49,198 nucleotides of DNA from contig JAPHTO010000103.1 in the NCBI GenBank assembly GCA_026196955.1, forward strand, positions 1 through 49,198, written 5' to 3'. Source of the stretch: Colwellia sp. Its GTDB lineage: Bacteria; Pseudomonadota; Gammaproteobacteria; Enterobacterales; Alteromonadaceae. The notes beneath the pieces were generated by a model. It ran no database searches, was not told the DNA's origin, and saw only the letters and a list, made by a program, of their open reading frames with translations. Position numbers and translations under genes: made by a program. This document shows, in pieces, positions 10,101-18,742 of the stretch (position 1 is the stretch's first letter; each line of letters opens with the position of its first letter).

Positions 10101-10273
10101 TCTTTAGGAGATGCTGCACGCCAAAAAGTTTGAATTGCGATACGAGGGCGTTCAATATCAGGAAAAAGCTGCACCGGTAGCTTAAACAAGCTAAGCGTGC
10201 CTACTAGCAAGATGAGTGCTACACCAACAGCAACCGCAGCAGGACTTGTTAAAGCACTTTGAGTTAGTTTCAT
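7127..10273 (-). CDS. RND efflux permease (AcrB-like, HAE1 type)
   Basis: A 1048-residue proton-driven inner-membrane transporter of normal length. It has TM1 near residues 12-30, a porter domain with LPVQLFPDIERPRI, a TM2-TM6 block (about 335-490) and a second half ending in TM12 near 1010. The TM4 proton-relay motif reads VGMVLDAAIVVLEN: Asp405 aligns with the first Asp of the usual 'DD' pair and the second is Ala. Glycine-rich loops near 130 and 640-655 (GGFGG) are unusual. The gene is transcribed before its adaptor, the reverse of the acrAB order. Drug, lipid or metal export are all possible. Confidence 0.94.
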   Translation of the reverse strand: MKLTQSALTSPAAVAVGVALILLVGTLSLFKLPVQLFPDIERPRIAIQTFWRAASPKEIESEIIEPQEQVLRGIPGLTSMNAFANRGAAFINLEFGVDTNMEQTLIEVISRMTRVANLPRDARPPRIMLGGFGGNTPALTWFFLQALPGNDKDIADYMDFTNDTIRPRIEAIEGVSSVQTFTQQNREQLQIRYDPNKAAEYGIKITDLISLVAATDDVSGGFVDVGRRQYTLRYNGKYQIEELSQLMLASRNGRNIRLSDIATVEVKRNDRQNLAVQNGNPAFSMRIDRANGANVLATLNRVKAEVEKLNKDLLYDKKLVMVQSFDASVFIYRAINLVTSNLFAGIILSLSVLWFFIRRMRATLIIATAIPVSLLSTFIVLEITGRSLNVISLAGLAFAVGMVLDAAIVVLENILRMRDKGLDEHKSAAQGAEQVWGALLASTATTVAIFLPVFFLKDIEGQLFGDLALTIAIAVSVSLIVAVVLLPVLAKHFLKQQENGKTLIADPNEKVWQRITRFVMKITNSRFKRLSLAGSLLILPIVITVIAMPKLDYLPPVKRDAIDANLQFPPGANINTIEQEVIKPIVARLKPYMDGTKEPALKNYYLFSGPFGGSLGVRVKDQSRVDELLDIVSNEILVDLPDTRAFARQGNLFGGFGGGRQVQLHLQSKDTRALQKVARQGMTWVTEAIEGANVNANPGLEMAEPEIRLTPNDRNIIEQGWNRRDLGRVVRTLGDGLFVGEYFNGSKRLDMILRAEGWNDPDNLADVPLIVGNSNTGINQLTQLSNFVEINRTVGPSRLTRIDGNRTISLNINPPQGWSLEETIAILQTEVEPKLREIMPDDGSILYGGSADQLAKAIKVMSENFAFALIVLFLLMAALFRSVKDSLLVVITIPLATVGGILALQLLNLIVFQPLDLLTMIGFIILLGLVVNNAILLVHQTRLGQQQGLARSQAIEQALGLRLRPIFMSTATSFFGMLPLLLMPGAGSVIYRGLAAVIVGGLAFSTLFTIVLLPCLLRLAKKDFINSKRSEPSLAAPLHQLPTVRVKL

Positions 10274-10542
10274 TTTTCTTCCATCATCAAAAAAACATTA
10301 ATTAACACTAAAAATACATTCAGATGACAATTAAGAAAGGTGTGTTGCGCTTAACCGATGTTAAAACACGATGAATCACTAACATGAAATTGTTTGCAAT
10401 GCTCAGACATAATTAGACATATTTAAGCGTCTTCGTTTATTTTGGCTAACAAACTGAAAATAAAATGAAATACCACTACCAAATTTTATAGAGTTTTCTA
10501 TACTAGCTATTACATAAATCAATAACTTATAAGTATTGCCTC

Positions 10543-12111
10543 ATGGAAAATGTTGATCATTTCATTAATATCGGTATGACACTCTCAACAGAAAAAAATC
10601 ATCACGCATTACTTGAGAAAATCCTCAAAAGCGCAATGGAACTTGCCAATTCAGATGCAGGCACTATTTACGCCGTAACAGATCAACAGCAGTTGGCTTT
10701 TAATACGGTTATCAATACCAGTCTTAACATTCATTTAGGTGGAACGAGTGGCAATGCCATTGATTTTCCAAACATTGATATTTACACCAATGGTGAAGTT
10801 AATTCATACGCCATGGCTGCTATCGCAGCAGCTACAGGTGAAATAATTAACGTAGAAGATGTTGATGAATGCAAAAACTATGATTTAAGTGCCGCAAAAG
10901 CTATGGATATGCGAATGGGTTATCGGACAGACTCTGTGTTAACCATTCCAATGACGGATCATCAAGGAGAGTTAAACGGTGTTATCCAACTTATCAATGC
11001 CGCTGACGAGCAAGGAAATATCATTGAATTTTCAGCGGATATTGTCAGAACGGCCAAATCATTAACCTCCTTTGCCGCCGTGATTTTAACGAATAAACAA
11101 TTAGTGGTAGAAATGGAAAACTTGTTTTCTGCATTTTCTAAACTTATTGCCTCGGCAATAGATAAAAAATCTCCTTATACCGGTAGCCATTGTCGTCGCG
11201 TACCTGAAATTACTATGCAACTTGCTAATGCGTGTCACCAAGTACAACATGGGCCTTTAGCAACCTTCTCTATGGATAAAGAAGACTTTCATGAGTTGAG
11301 TGTAGCGGCTTGGCTACACGATTGCGGTAAAGTGGCAACACCTGAGTACATCATGGACAAAGCTAAAAAGCTTGAAACTATTTTTGATCGGATTGAGTTG
11401 GTAAATGCCCGTTTTGAAATTGCCGCACGCGATATTACTTACTCAACAACACTAACAGATAATGAAAAGTTGCTGCAATTAAAAATGCTGTCAAGTGATC
11501 GAGAGTTTATTGTGAGTGCCAATACTGGCGGTGAGTTTTTTGACGATGAAAAAATCGAACGTGTTTATCAAATAGCTAAGCACTATAAAATAGTTATCAA
11601 TGGTGAAACTCAATCCGTGATAAATGATGATGAAGTGCTTAATCTCATTACCAAGCGAGGCACTCTTAATAACAAAGAAAGACAAATAATTAATGATCAT
11701 ATGAAAGTTACTGTTGAAATGCTTGAGTCTATGCCTTTTCCTAAACATTTACGAAACGTCCCCGAATATGCTTGTGGTCATCACGAAAAAATGGATGGCA
11801 CCGGTTACCCAAAAGGATTAAAGCGCGATCAAATGTCGATACAAGCGCGGATAATGGCTATCGCAGATATTTTTGAGGCATTAACATCAAGTGATAGGCC
11901 TTATAAAGAGCCTAAAACCTTATCTGAAACATTAAAAATTATGGGCTATATGAAACTAGACAATCACATTGATCCTGATTTATTTGATGTTTTTATTGAA
12001 CAAAAGATCTATTTATCCTTTGCTGAAACTTTTTTACTGCCAGCACAAATTGATCAGGTAGACTCAGAAAAAATCCCTGGATATCAATCAAGTAACACTA
12101 ATATAGAATAA
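10543..12111 (+). CDS. GAF/HD-GYP cyclic-di-GMP phosphodiesterase
   Basis: 522 residues. The N-terminal half (about 5-180) is a GAF sensor domain, and the C-terminal part is an HD-GYP phosphodiesterase. The metal-binding HD motif is HDCGK at 259-263; the GYP motif sits in HHEKMDGTGYPKGL, with Gly421-Tyr422-Pro423. About 160 residues separate the two motifs, much more than in compact HD-GYP domains, because a charged helical insert (about 275-370) lies between them. There are no membrane segments, so it is probably a soluble enzyme lowering c-di-GMP in response to a ligand of the GAF domain. It stands alone, with a 97-nt gap to the TPR gene downstream. Confidence 0.92.
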   Translation: MENVDHFINIGMTLSTEKNHHALLEKILKSAMELANSDAGTIYAVTDQQQLAFNTVINTSLNIHLGGTSGNAIDFPNIDIYTNGEVNSYAMAAIAAATGEIINVEDVDECKNYDLSAAKAMDMRMGYRTDSVLTIPMTDHQGELNGVIQLINAADEQGNIIEFSADIVRTAKSLTSFAAVILTNKQLVVEMENLFSAFSKLIASAIDKKSPYTGSHCRRVPEITMQLANACHQVQHGPLATFSMDKEDFHELSVAAWLHDCGKVATPEYIMDKAKKLETIFDRIELVNARFEIAARDITYSTTLTDNEKLLQLKMLSSDREFIVSANTGGEFFDDEKIERVYQIAKHYKIVINGETQSVINDDEVLNLITKRGTLNNKERQIINDHMKVTVEMLESMPFPKHLRNVPEYACGHHEKMDGTGYPKGLKRDQMSIQARIMAIADIFEALTSSDRPYKEPKTLSETLKIMGYMKLDNHIDPDLFDVFIEQKIYLSFAETFLLPAQIDQVDSEKIPGYQSSNTNIE

Positions 12112-12208
12112 TTTTAAAATCAGAATTAATTTTATAGCAAATTAAGCGCTATAAATTAATGTTAAAAAAAGCTACATTAGCTTTGGTTCTTCAAATAAAA
12201 AAACATTT

Positions 12209-13153
12209 ATGCCACACCTATTATTCTTATTTTTTTCAATGACTAGCTTTAGTCTTCATGCTAATCACATGAGCACTGAAGAAATAAATAAAATTGAAAC
12301 AATATGCCAACAATCAACACCACAATGTTTAGCGTTATTAGAGGTAGGATTAAACGACAGCCAAGAATACTCTAGGCAATGGTATCGGTTTAAACAATTA
12401 AGATTAGTGGCATTATTTGAATTACAAAGACTCGAGCTATTACAGCAAGAGATAAATCAATGGTTAGTGGCTATTGGTGAGCCTAATAATGATATTCCGC
12501 CTAGCTTTGCTGTGTATATTTATATATATCATGCGAAGTTGTTAGTTGGTATTGCTGACGACAAAGAGGTTAACCTTTATTTAAATAAAGCCGTTAACTT
12601 GCTTAGCGACATAAATAGTAAACTCCCATCACCACTACGATTGATAGAAATTGCCAACTTGCAAATATCAATGCATGAATTTGAAAAAGCTAAACTCACT
12701 TTGCTAAGTTTAGAGAGCAAATTTAAAGAACGTCATAATCCTATTTTCAAGCAAGAGCTATACGCAAATTTAGGCCATATTGCTTGGCAGCAAGACGATA
12801 AAAATTTACATATTGAATATCGCCAAAAGTCACTAAAATGGGCTTTAGAAGCACCAAACACCCAACAAAAATCGGTAGCTCATATTAATCTCGCTTTTGC
12901 CTACCAAAAGGCCGAATTATTTAAAGATGCAGAAATTAATTATCGCGCTTCACTTAAGTTTGCTGAGTTAATCGATGATGATAGAACATGTGAAAGTGCA
13001 CGATTGCGCTTACTTGAAGTCGTTTATTTGCAGGATAAAATTGAGCAAGCTAAAAGCTTATTTAATAATTTTCCGCGCGATTTTGAAAGTCAGATAACAA
13101 CTAAGCATAACCAAGTCTTGTATCAAGAGTTAAAAGCTAAACTTGTTAACTAA
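12209..13153 (+). CDS. Secreted tetratricopeptide-repeat protein, function unknown
   Basis: 314 residues with an N-terminal signal peptide (MPHLLFLFFSMTSFSLHA). The rest is helical. Repeats of TPR type are seen from about residue 110 on, most clearly ANLGHIAWQQDDKNLHIEYR and AHINLAFAYQKAELFKDAEI. I do not recognise a named family. Similar short exported TPR proteins occur as the sensory half of TPR-GGDEF proteins; here no catalytic domain follows. It lies 97 nt after the HD-GYP gene and may be co-transcribed with it, which would fit a signalling role, but this is only context. Confidence 0.7.
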   Translation: MPHLLFLFFSMTSFSLHANHMSTEEINKIETICQQSTPQCLALLEVGLNDSQEYSRQWYRFKQLRLVALFELQRLELLQQEINQWLVAIGEPNNDIPPSFAVYIYIYHAKLLVGIADDKEVNLYLNKAVNLLSDINSKLPSPLRLIEIANLQISMHEFEKAKLTLLSLESKFKERHNPIFKQELYANLGHIAWQQDDKNLHIEYRQKSLKWALEAPNTQQKSVAHINLAFAYQKAELFKDAEINYRASLKFAELIDDDRTCESARLRLLEVVYLQDKIEQAKSLFNNFPRDFESQITTKHNQVLYQELKAKLVN

Positions 13154-13338
13154 TGAGTTTTAGACTTTTCGTCTCATAATCACAAGCCTTGCTTTTTCAG
13201 TATGTTCGATAGCTAAATCGACAAATAACGCAAAAAAGTTTAGCTTTTAACTTTCTATCAACAATTAACTTGTGTTGAATCAAAGTTATTGTTTTAATTC
13301 TTTTTATAATATTCAGTAGTCTCCTTTAGAATAATTTT

Positions 13339-14076
13339 ATGAATCATCAACTACTCGTTTTTCTAAAAGCATTATTAGGTAGCTGCAAAGATTTGCTGCC
13401 GATTATTCTCGTTATTGCATTTTTTCAATTTGCCGTACTGCAACAACCTATGCCTAATATTGGCGATATTTTAATTGGCTTAATGCTCGTTGTACTCGGT
13501 TTAACTTTTTTTATTTATGGTTTAGAGATGGGTCTATTTCCCATTGGCGAATCAATGGCGCAAGCATTCGCCAAAAAAGGCAGTATTAGTTGGCTACTAA
13601 CTTTTGCTTTTTGTTTAGGGTTCGGTACTACCGTAGCAGAGCCATCATTAATTGCTGTTGCAGATGAAGCAGCCATTGTAGCTGCGGCTGGCGGCATTAT
13701 TACTGACACGCTAGAATCACAACATTCTTATGCTGACGGATTACGTTTTACCGTTGCCTTTGCCGTAGGCCTTGCCATTGTTATTGGTGTATTACGCATA
13801 ATTCGTGGTTGGCCTATACAATATTTAATTTTAGGTGGTTATGTTGTTGTTGTACTAATGACAATAATCGCCCCAAGCTGGATTATTGGTATTGCCTACG
13901 ATTCAGGTGGCGTTACCACGTCAACCATTACCGTTCCTTTAGTAACGGCGCTAGGGGTTGGTTTAGCCTCTGCAATAAAAGGTAGAAACCCCATGATTGA
14001 CGGGTTTGGTTTAATTGCCTTTGCTTCATTAACACCAATGATTTTTGTGATGATATACGGCATGGTGATCAGTTGA
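13339..14076 (+). CDS. DUF1538 membrane protein, first copy
   Basis: A 245-residue integral membrane protein with about six or seven hydrophobic segments. DUF1538 hallmarks are [18 protein letters not shown] (near 93-110), [19 protein letters not shown] and [21 protein letters not shown]. Proteins of this family are regarded as putative transporters, but their substrate is unknown to me. The following gene is a second DUF1538 protein whose start overlaps this stop by 4 nt. In other bacteria the two halves can occur as one long protein, so the pair probably forms a heteromeric unit. The next genes encode a PII-like and a CBS protein, which suggests control by a nucleotide or energy signal. Confidence 0.88.
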   Translation: MNHQLLVFLKALLGSCKDLLPIILVIAFFQFAVLQQPMPNIGDILIGLMLVVLGLTFFIYGLEMGLFPIGESMAQAFAKKGSISWLLTFAFCLGFGTTVAEPSLIAVADEAAIVAAAGGIITDTLESQHSYADGLRFTVAFAVGLAIVIGVLRIIRGWPIQYLILGGYVVVVLMTIIAPSWIIGIAYDSGGVTTSTITVPLVTALGVGLASAIKGRNPMIDGFGLIAFASLTPMIFVMIYGMVIS

Positions 14077-14936
14077 TGAGTTTATTTTTAGAGTTTTTAG
14101 CCACCTTAAAAGAGACAGTTGTTGATGTTTTACCTATTTTATCAATCATTTTAGGCTTTCAACTGCTAGTTATTCGCAAGCCTATTCCTAATATTAAACA
14201 AGTGGGTTTCGGTTTTATTTATGTACTAATTGGTTTAGCCTTATTTTTACTCGGCTTGGAAAAAGCATTATTTCCGCTAGGAAAAATGATGGCGGAGCAA
14301 TTAACCGCCCCCGAATTTATTCAAGCTGGCGAGCAGGTTTTAACAAGCATACATTGGTCAGATTATAAGTGGGTATACATTTTTGCCGCGGCAATCGGTT
14401 TTAGTACCACAATTGCTGAGCCTTCACTCATTGCTGTAGCAATTAAGGCTGAAGAAGTTTCTGGTGGCGCAATTAATGCTAACAGCCTGAGAATTTCAGT
14501 TGCCATTGGCGTTGCCATTGGTATCGCACTAGGAAGTTACCGCATCGTTGTTGGTCACCCTATTCATTATTATATAATTGCTGGCTATATTGTTGTGGTG
14601 ATTCAAACGTTTTATTGCCCTAAATTAATTGTGCCTTTAGCTTATGACTCAGGTGGGGTAACAACATCAACAGTAACGGTTCCTTTGGTTGCGGCTTTAG
14701 GTTTAGGGTTAGCCAGCACAATTCCAGGGCGTAGTCCGCTAATTGACGGCTTTGGTTTAATCGCTTTTGCTAGCTTGTTTCCAATCATTGCCGTCATGGC
14801 TTATGCACAACTTACTGAAGCAAAAGCACTTTTAGCTAAGCAAAGATTAGAAAAAAGAAATAGAAGTAAAATTGAAAAACGTAATGATAAACTAAAACAA
14901 CAAGACTCTATAAAAGAGTCAAAAAACAACAGATAA
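14073..14936 (+). CDS. DUF1538 membrane protein, second copy
   Basis: 287 residues, clearly a paralogue of the gene before it. The same motifs recur: [41 protein letters not shown] and [21 protein letters not shown]. It differs by a C-terminal tail of about 40 residues, almost all Lys, Arg, Glu, Gln and Asn, which should be cytosolic and could be where the PII-like protein docks. Translationally coupled to the first copy (4-nt overlap) and 13 nt upstream of the PII-like gene. The transported compound is not known. Confidence 0.88.
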   Translation: MMSLFLEFLATLKETVVDVLPILSIILGFQLLVIRKPIPNIKQVGFGFIYVLIGLALFLLGLEKALFPLGKMMAEQLTAPEFIQAGEQVLTSIHWSDYKWVYIFAAAIGFSTTIAEPSLIAVAIKAEEVSGGAINANSLRISVAIGVAIGIALGSYRIVVGHPIHYYIIAGYIVVVIQTFYCPKLIVPLAYDSGGVTTSTVTVPLVAALGLGLASTIPGRSPLIDGFGLIAFASLFPIIAVMAYAQLTEAKALLAKQRLEKRNRSKIEKRNDKLKQQDSIKESKNNR

Positions 14937-14949
14937 AACAGGTGATTAT

Positions 14950-15300
14950 ATGCAATTCAAATTAATTGTTGCCTTTGTTGACGATGCTGTAACAAACAGC
15001 GTTATGAAAGGCGCAAGAATGGCTGGCGCTACTGGCGCAACCATAATAAATCATGCTAGAGGTGAAGGTGTAAAACGCCAACGCACTTTTTTTGGTATGC
15101 AACTTGAAACACAAAGAGATGTATTACTTTTTGTGGTTGAAGAACATTTATCAAGAAAAGTACTCGAACGAATAAGTAAAATTGCTGGTTTTGATGAAGA
15201 TCCTGGTAAGGGAATTGCTATTCAACTCAATGTAGAAGATGCTGTTGGCGTAGCTCATCAAGTAGAGCATTTAAAAGGTAAGGTTGAGGAAGAGCTATGA
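14950..15300 (+). CDS. PII-family (GlnB-like) regulator of the DUF1538 system
   Basis: 116 residues with the ferredoxin-like PII fold. It starts MQFKLIVAFVDDAVTNSVMKGARMAGATGATI and carries a T-loop of the form RGEGVKRQRTFFGMQLETQ. The GlnB T-loop Tyr that is uridylylated (in 'ELYRGAEY') is absent, so this is a PII-like protein rather than the nitrogen regulator itself. GIAIQLNVEDAVGV near the C-terminus matches the last strand. It lies between the DUF1538 pair and a CBS protein in one operon. By analogy with AmtB-GlnK and SbtA-SbtB, it probably binds a nucleotide and gates the membrane proteins; this is inference. Confidence 0.88.
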   Translation: MQFKLIVAFVDDAVTNSVMKGARMAGATGATIINHARGEGVKRQRTFFGMQLETQRDVLLFVVEEHLSRKVLERISKIAGFDEDPGKGIAIQLNVEDAVGVAHQVEHLKGKVEEEL

Positions 15301-15692
15301 ACCATAAATTAGTACAAGTTAAAGATGTAATGACCACAGATAACTATCAATTTGCCGATGGCATGATGACAGTGACAGATGGTATTAAATTAGCTAAAGA
15401 GCATAACGTAAGTGCATTAATCATTAATAAACGTAATGCTCAAGATGAATACGGTTTGGTGATGCTTGCAGACATAGCCAAAGAAGTGCTCGCCAAAGAT
15501 CGTTCTCCTGACCGCGTAAATTTATATGAAATTATGGCAAAACCATTGATGAGCGTATTACCTGAAATGGATGTAAGATATTGCGCTAGATTATTTGAAC
15601 GCTTTAGTATTCACCTAGCGCCAGTTATTGAAAACAAAGAAATTATTGGCATGGTTGACTATACCAATATGGTGTTTAGCCAAGCTGAATAA
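15297..15692 (+). CDS. CBS-pair protein of the DUF1538/PII operon
   Basis: 131 residues, little more than one CBS pair. The first CBS reads VKDVMTTDNYQFADGMMTVTDGIKLAKEHNVSALIIN and the second MAKPLMSVLPEMDVRYCARLFERFSIHLAPVIENKEIIGMVDY. Its start overlaps the PII gene by 4 nt. CBS pairs sense ATP, ADP, AMP or similar ligands, so this operon has two separate small soluble nucleotide-sensor folds attached to one membrane system. A strong terminator follows directly. Confidence 0.87.
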   Translation: MNHKLVQVKDVMTTDNYQFADGMMTVTDGIKLAKEHNVSALIINKRNAQDEYGLVMLADIAKEVLAKDRSPDRVNLYEIMAKPLMSVLPEMDVRYCARLFERFSIHLAPVIENKEIIGMVDYTNMVFSQAE

Positions 15693-15708
15693 TGGTTACA
15701 TTTATTAT

Positions 15709-15751
15709 GAGTAAAAATCTAAGTTTGTTTATTTAGATTTTTACTCTTTTT
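15709..15751 (+). terminator. Terminator of the DUF1538 operon
   Basis: A perfect 14-bp inverted repeat (GAGTAAAAATCTAA at 15709-15722, its complement at 15733-15746), a 10-nt loop and a run of five T. It begins 17 nt after the CBS stop codon. Confidence 0.9.
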
Positions 15752-15878
15752 GAGTTGTACTATTACAACCGCTACAAAACAGATAAACCACTATTTATAA
15801 TGTATAACTATATGTTCAACTATGAACTACTACATATTATTGCAAGATAGGTAAAAGTATTGCCAGAGCCTTTAGCGA

Positions 15879-16157
15879 TTAACTTCGATAAAGTGTTTTA
15901 ATAATATGGTAACCAAACTTGGTTTTTACTGGTCCGTGAATTTTTAGCAATGGTTTCTTAAACACAACGTCATCAAACGCTTTAACCATTTGTCCTTTTT
16001 TAAATTCACCTAAATCCCCTCCTCTTTTAGCTGAAGTACATATTGAATGCTTCTTTGCCAATTTACTAAAAGGTTCACCCTTAGCAAGAAGTTTTATTAT
16101 TTCTCGGGCAAGTTTCTCTGATTTCACTAATATATGAACTGCACTAGCTTTTGACAT
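15879..16157 (-). CDS. ppiC: Parvulin-type peptidyl-prolyl cis-trans isomerase PpiC
   Basis: 92 residues, nearly the length of E. coli PpiC (93) and consisting of the parvulin domain alone. Motifs are [52 protein letters not shown] and [11 protein letters not shown]. There is no signal peptide, so it acts in the cytoplasm, speeding proline isomerisation in folding proteins. It has its own short transcription unit upstream of nothing related. Confidence 0.93.
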   Translation of the reverse strand: MSKASAVHILVKSEKLAREIIKLLAKGEPFSKLAKKHSICTSAKRGGDLGEFKKGQMVKAFDDVVFKKPLLKIHGPVKTKFGYHIIKTLYRS

Positions 16158-16289
16158 ATCACTCTCTTTAATGACACTAATGTTTAATTTATACGATAAA
16201 AATATCTGCTATTTTATACCTGTCAATGACTTAATATATTAAAAACTCAAGCAGAATAATTTAGCTGTCAATTTTAATAAAATAGCCCA

Positions 16290-17723
16290 TTAATCTTCGA
16301 CTCGAACACCCCAAACATCATGTTCATCGGCATGAATAATTTGCACCCAAAGTTGGTCACCGGGTTTAGCATCAAAATCATCAGACAAATACACTTTACC
16401 ATCAACTTCAGGGGCATCCATGTATGAGCGGCCAACAATGCCTAGATCATTAACTTCATCGACTAGAATAAGATACTCTTGCCCAATGCGTGCTTGCAAT
16501 TTATCCGCACTAATTTCAGCTTGTAGCGCCATAAAGCGTTGTAAGCGCTCTTCTTTCACTTCTTCACTAATATGATCAGGTAAATCATTAGCCGTTGCAC
16601 CTTCAACATCTGAGTATTTAAAACACCCGACACGGTCAAGTTGCGCTTCTTGCAAGAAATCTAGTAGCTCTTGGAATTCTTCTTCCGTTTCTCCCGGAAA
16701 GCCGACAATAAAGGTTGAGCGAATCACTAGTTCAGGGCAAATCTCCCGCCACTTTTTAATACGCTCTAATACACGAACAGAGCTACCCGGACGTTTCATT
16801 AATTTCAAAATACGCTTATTAGCATGTTGAAAAGGAATATCTAAATAAGGGAGAATTTTACCTTCAGCCATTAACGGAATAATGTCATCAACATGAGGAT
16901 AGGGATAAACATAATGCAAACGTACCCAAACGCCCTGCTTGGCTAGCTCTTCACATAATTGCTGCATATGTGTTTTAACGGGCATACCTTCATAAAAATC
17001 AAGCTTATGCTTAACATCAACACCATAAGCAGAGGTATCTTGCGAAATAACCAATAACTCTTTAACGCCAGCCGCAGCTAATCGCTTAGCTTCACCTAAT
17101 ACGTCTCCCACAGGGCGCGAATCTAAATCACCGCGCATTGACGGAATAATGCAGAAGGTACAACGATGATTACACCCTTCTGATATTTTTAAATAAGCGT
17201 AATGCTTAGGGGTTAATTTAACACCGTGATCAGGCACCAAATCAATATGCGGATTATGTTGTGGTTTACTCACGTGTTCATGTACTTGTGTTAATACTTC
17301 GTCATAAGCATGCGGACCAGTAACTCCTAACACATTAGGGTGAAGTTCAATTATCTCGTCTTTCTTTGCCCCTAAACAACCGGTAACTAAAACCTTGCCG
17401 TTTTCAGCTAACGCTTCACCAATGGTATCAAGCGACTCTTGCACCGCTGAATCGATGAAGCCACAGGTATTTACAATCACTAATTCAGCATCATCATACG
17501 AGTTAACCACATCATAACCTTCTGTGCGAAGCTGGGTAAGAATACGCTCACTGTCAACTAAGTTCTTTGGGCAGCCGAGGTTGATCATGCCAATCCTTCC
17601 GGGTCTTTCACCATTTTCGATCTCAGGATTGACTAGCCTATATTTTTTAGATTGTTCAGTTAATACCTTTTTCGGTGTTTCTAAAGTAGTTGTTTGTTTT
17701 GGATTAAATTGATTAACTGTCAT
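16290..17723 (-). CDS. rimO: Ribosomal protein S12 methylthiotransferase RimO
   Basis: A radical SAM enzyme that adds a methylthio group to the conserved Asp of ribosomal protein S12. Domains in order: UPF0004 domain with [18 protein letters not shown], whose Cys plus two later ones bind one 4Fe-4S cluster; the radical SAM core with CNHRCTFC and IPSMRG; and a C-terminal TRAM domain ([18 protein letters not shown]). It is 477 residues against about 440 in E. coli; the excess is an N-terminal extension of about 38 residues. An internal start before '[15 protein letters not shown]' is not excluded. Confidence 0.96.
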   Translation of the reverse strand: MTVNQFNPKQTTTLETPKKVLTEQSKKYRLVNPEIENGERPGRIGMINLGCPKNLVDSERILTQLRTEGYDVVNSYDDAELVIVNTCGFIDSAVQESLDTIGEALAENGKVLVTGCLGAKKDEIIELHPNVLGVTGPHAYDEVLTQVHEHVSKPQHNPHIDLVPDHGVKLTPKHYAYLKISEGCNHRCTFCIIPSMRGDLDSRPVGDVLGEAKRLAAAGVKELLVISQDTSAYGVDVKHKLDFYEGMPVKTHMQQLCEELAKQGVWVRLHYVYPYPHVDDIIPLMAEGKILPYLDIPFQHANKRILKLMKRPGSSVRVLERIKKWREICPELVIRSTFIVGFPGETEEEFQELLDFLQEAQLDRVGCFKYSDVEGATANDLPDHISEEVKEERLQRFMALQAEISADKLQARIGQEYLILVDEVNDLGIVGRSYMDAPEVDGKVYLSDDFDAKPGDQLWVQIIHADEHDVWGVRVED

Positions 17724-17821
17724 ATGGGGCTTTCTGAGATCGGAGTGAATTAGGGAGCGTATTATACGTGTTATTAATTATTTTGATAACAACAATATTT
17801 TGTGCTCAACTAATTTTGTTT

Positions 17822-17919
17822 TTGGGCCGCTACGCGAAGTAAAGCCAGTTCTATTTAATAACCACCGCTGCATCAATAATAAATACTGGCCCCTCTTCCT
17901 GAACGGAGTGAAGGCCCAA
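17822..17919. repeat. Imperfect inverted-repeat (MITE/REP-like) element
   Basis: About 98 nt that can fold on itself. The outer arms are TTGGGCC (17822-17828) and GGCCCAA (17913-17919); the inner arms are GCCAGT (17844-17849) and ACTGGC (17885-17890), extended by AT-rich complementary sequence. It is richer in G+C at its arms than the surrounding DNA. It contains no ORF of note and lies between rimO and a decayed gene. The form is that of a small non-autonomous or REP-type repeat; other copies would be expected in the genome. Confidence 0.55.
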
Positions 17920-17927
17920 CTACAAAT

Positions 17928-18254
17928 TTAAGATTTAGCTGTTAGCGCTTTAATTAATTCTGCTTTCTAAGTCATCATCTTTTTCATATCTTCCATTTCC
18001 GCTTTTAGCTGTTCAACCTCATATTTTTCCTTTTTGTCAGCCGATTTTTGCTCATCAACCTACGAACCAACCTCAGCAATTGCCAGCCTACCAACACGAG
18101 AAGAAGGAGCTTTGCGAACCGACTTAACTCCAGCCATCGCTAAAGCCTCATCATATTTAGCTTGCGCCTGCTCATTTTGCGCATCAAGCAAACCAATTTT
18201 TTCTGCGAACCGTTTAAATTCTTTCGAACCAACCGATATACCTACGTAGCACGA
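17928..18254 (-). pseudogene. Decayed coiled-coil protein gene, 5' truncated, two amber stops
   Basis: The minus strand reads as protein in one frame through two TAG codons (18060-18062 and 17967-17969) to a TAA at 17928-17930. Segments are GSKEFKRFAEKIGLLDAQNE followed by a helix ending AIAEVGS, then VDEQKSADKKEKYEVEQLKA with EMEDMKKMMT, then KAELIKALTAKS. The composition and phase continue smoothly across both stops, and each TAG could arise from CAG (Gln) by one C-to-T change. Upstream the frame runs into TAA TAA with no start, so the 5' end is lost. The plus-strand reading of this DNA is a shadow. I do not recognise the parent gene; the Lys/Glu heptads suggest a coiled coil. Confidence 0.6.
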
Positions 18255-18436
18255 AAACCTCGTTGTGCCGCATTATTATTGAAGATTTATGTGAGTTTAG
18301 AGATAAAACAGAATAGACTTTGACCGCTTAGGGCTAAAGCAGACGTAATGCAATTTGATTATTCAAGAATAAAACCCGACCGATAAGTTAATTCACCAAC
18401 CGAACTTAATACATTATTTTTAAAAGATTTTAATGA

Positions 18437-18460
18437 TTTTAGATTTTATAAAATCTAAAA
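18437..18460. repeat. Perfect 24-bp AT palindrome
   Basis: The half-site TTTTAGATTTTA is followed directly by its exact complement, with no loop. It lies in a gene-free stretch (18255-18742) which otherwise holds only two further hairpins. It could be an operator-like site or the remains of a terminator. Confidence 0.5.
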
Positions 18461-18510
18461 GTGAAATTTTAGAAAGCTTCTCACGAATACAAGCAGATCC
18501 TAAAACTTAA

Positions 18511-18534
18511 TGAGCTAACACATAAGTTAGCTCA
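18511..18534 (-). terminator. Possible terminator hairpin, downstream of the CBS gene
   Basis: A 9-bp perfect stem TGAGCTAAC / GTTAGCTCA with a 6-nt loop. On the minus strand it is followed by TTAAGTTTTAGG, a poor U tract. It may end transcripts that come from the CBS/HPF genes, but the tail is weak. Confidence 0.4.
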
Positions 18535-18678
18535 AACGTAGACTTTAACACGTTGATTTTTATAGACTTGATTAATATCCATATTTGAAAAAATAACAGA
18601 TTACTATCTCGCTATCGCCCCCAATATGCCATAGAAACCTCTAATCACATGGCCAAAATAAGTACCTCTCTTCATATT

Positions 18679-18723
18679 ACAGTTTCGCCATTACGAATGA
18701 AAACAACATAATGGCGAAACTGT
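18679..18723. repeat. Strong 15-bp stem hairpin after the CBS gene
   Basis: ACAGTTTCGCCATTA (18679-18693) pairs perfectly with 18709-18723 around a 15-nt loop. It lies 20 nt after the stop of the minus-strand CBS gene. It does not have a following U run on either strand, so it is not a standard terminator; it could protect the mRNA 3' end or be an operator or repeat. Confidence 0.55.
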
Positions 18724-18742
18724 TAAAAAACTCATTCAATAG

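Noticed and set aside
12129..12190. Two short hairpins between the HD-GYP and TPR genes as terminators
   Set aside because: Stems of 7-8 bp with no T run on the plus strand; all neighbouring genes are on the plus strand.
18034..18249. Open 71-residue frame on the plus strand
   Set aside because: It is the antisense shadow of the decayed coiled-coil gene; Ser/Ala/Thr-rich with no ribosome site.
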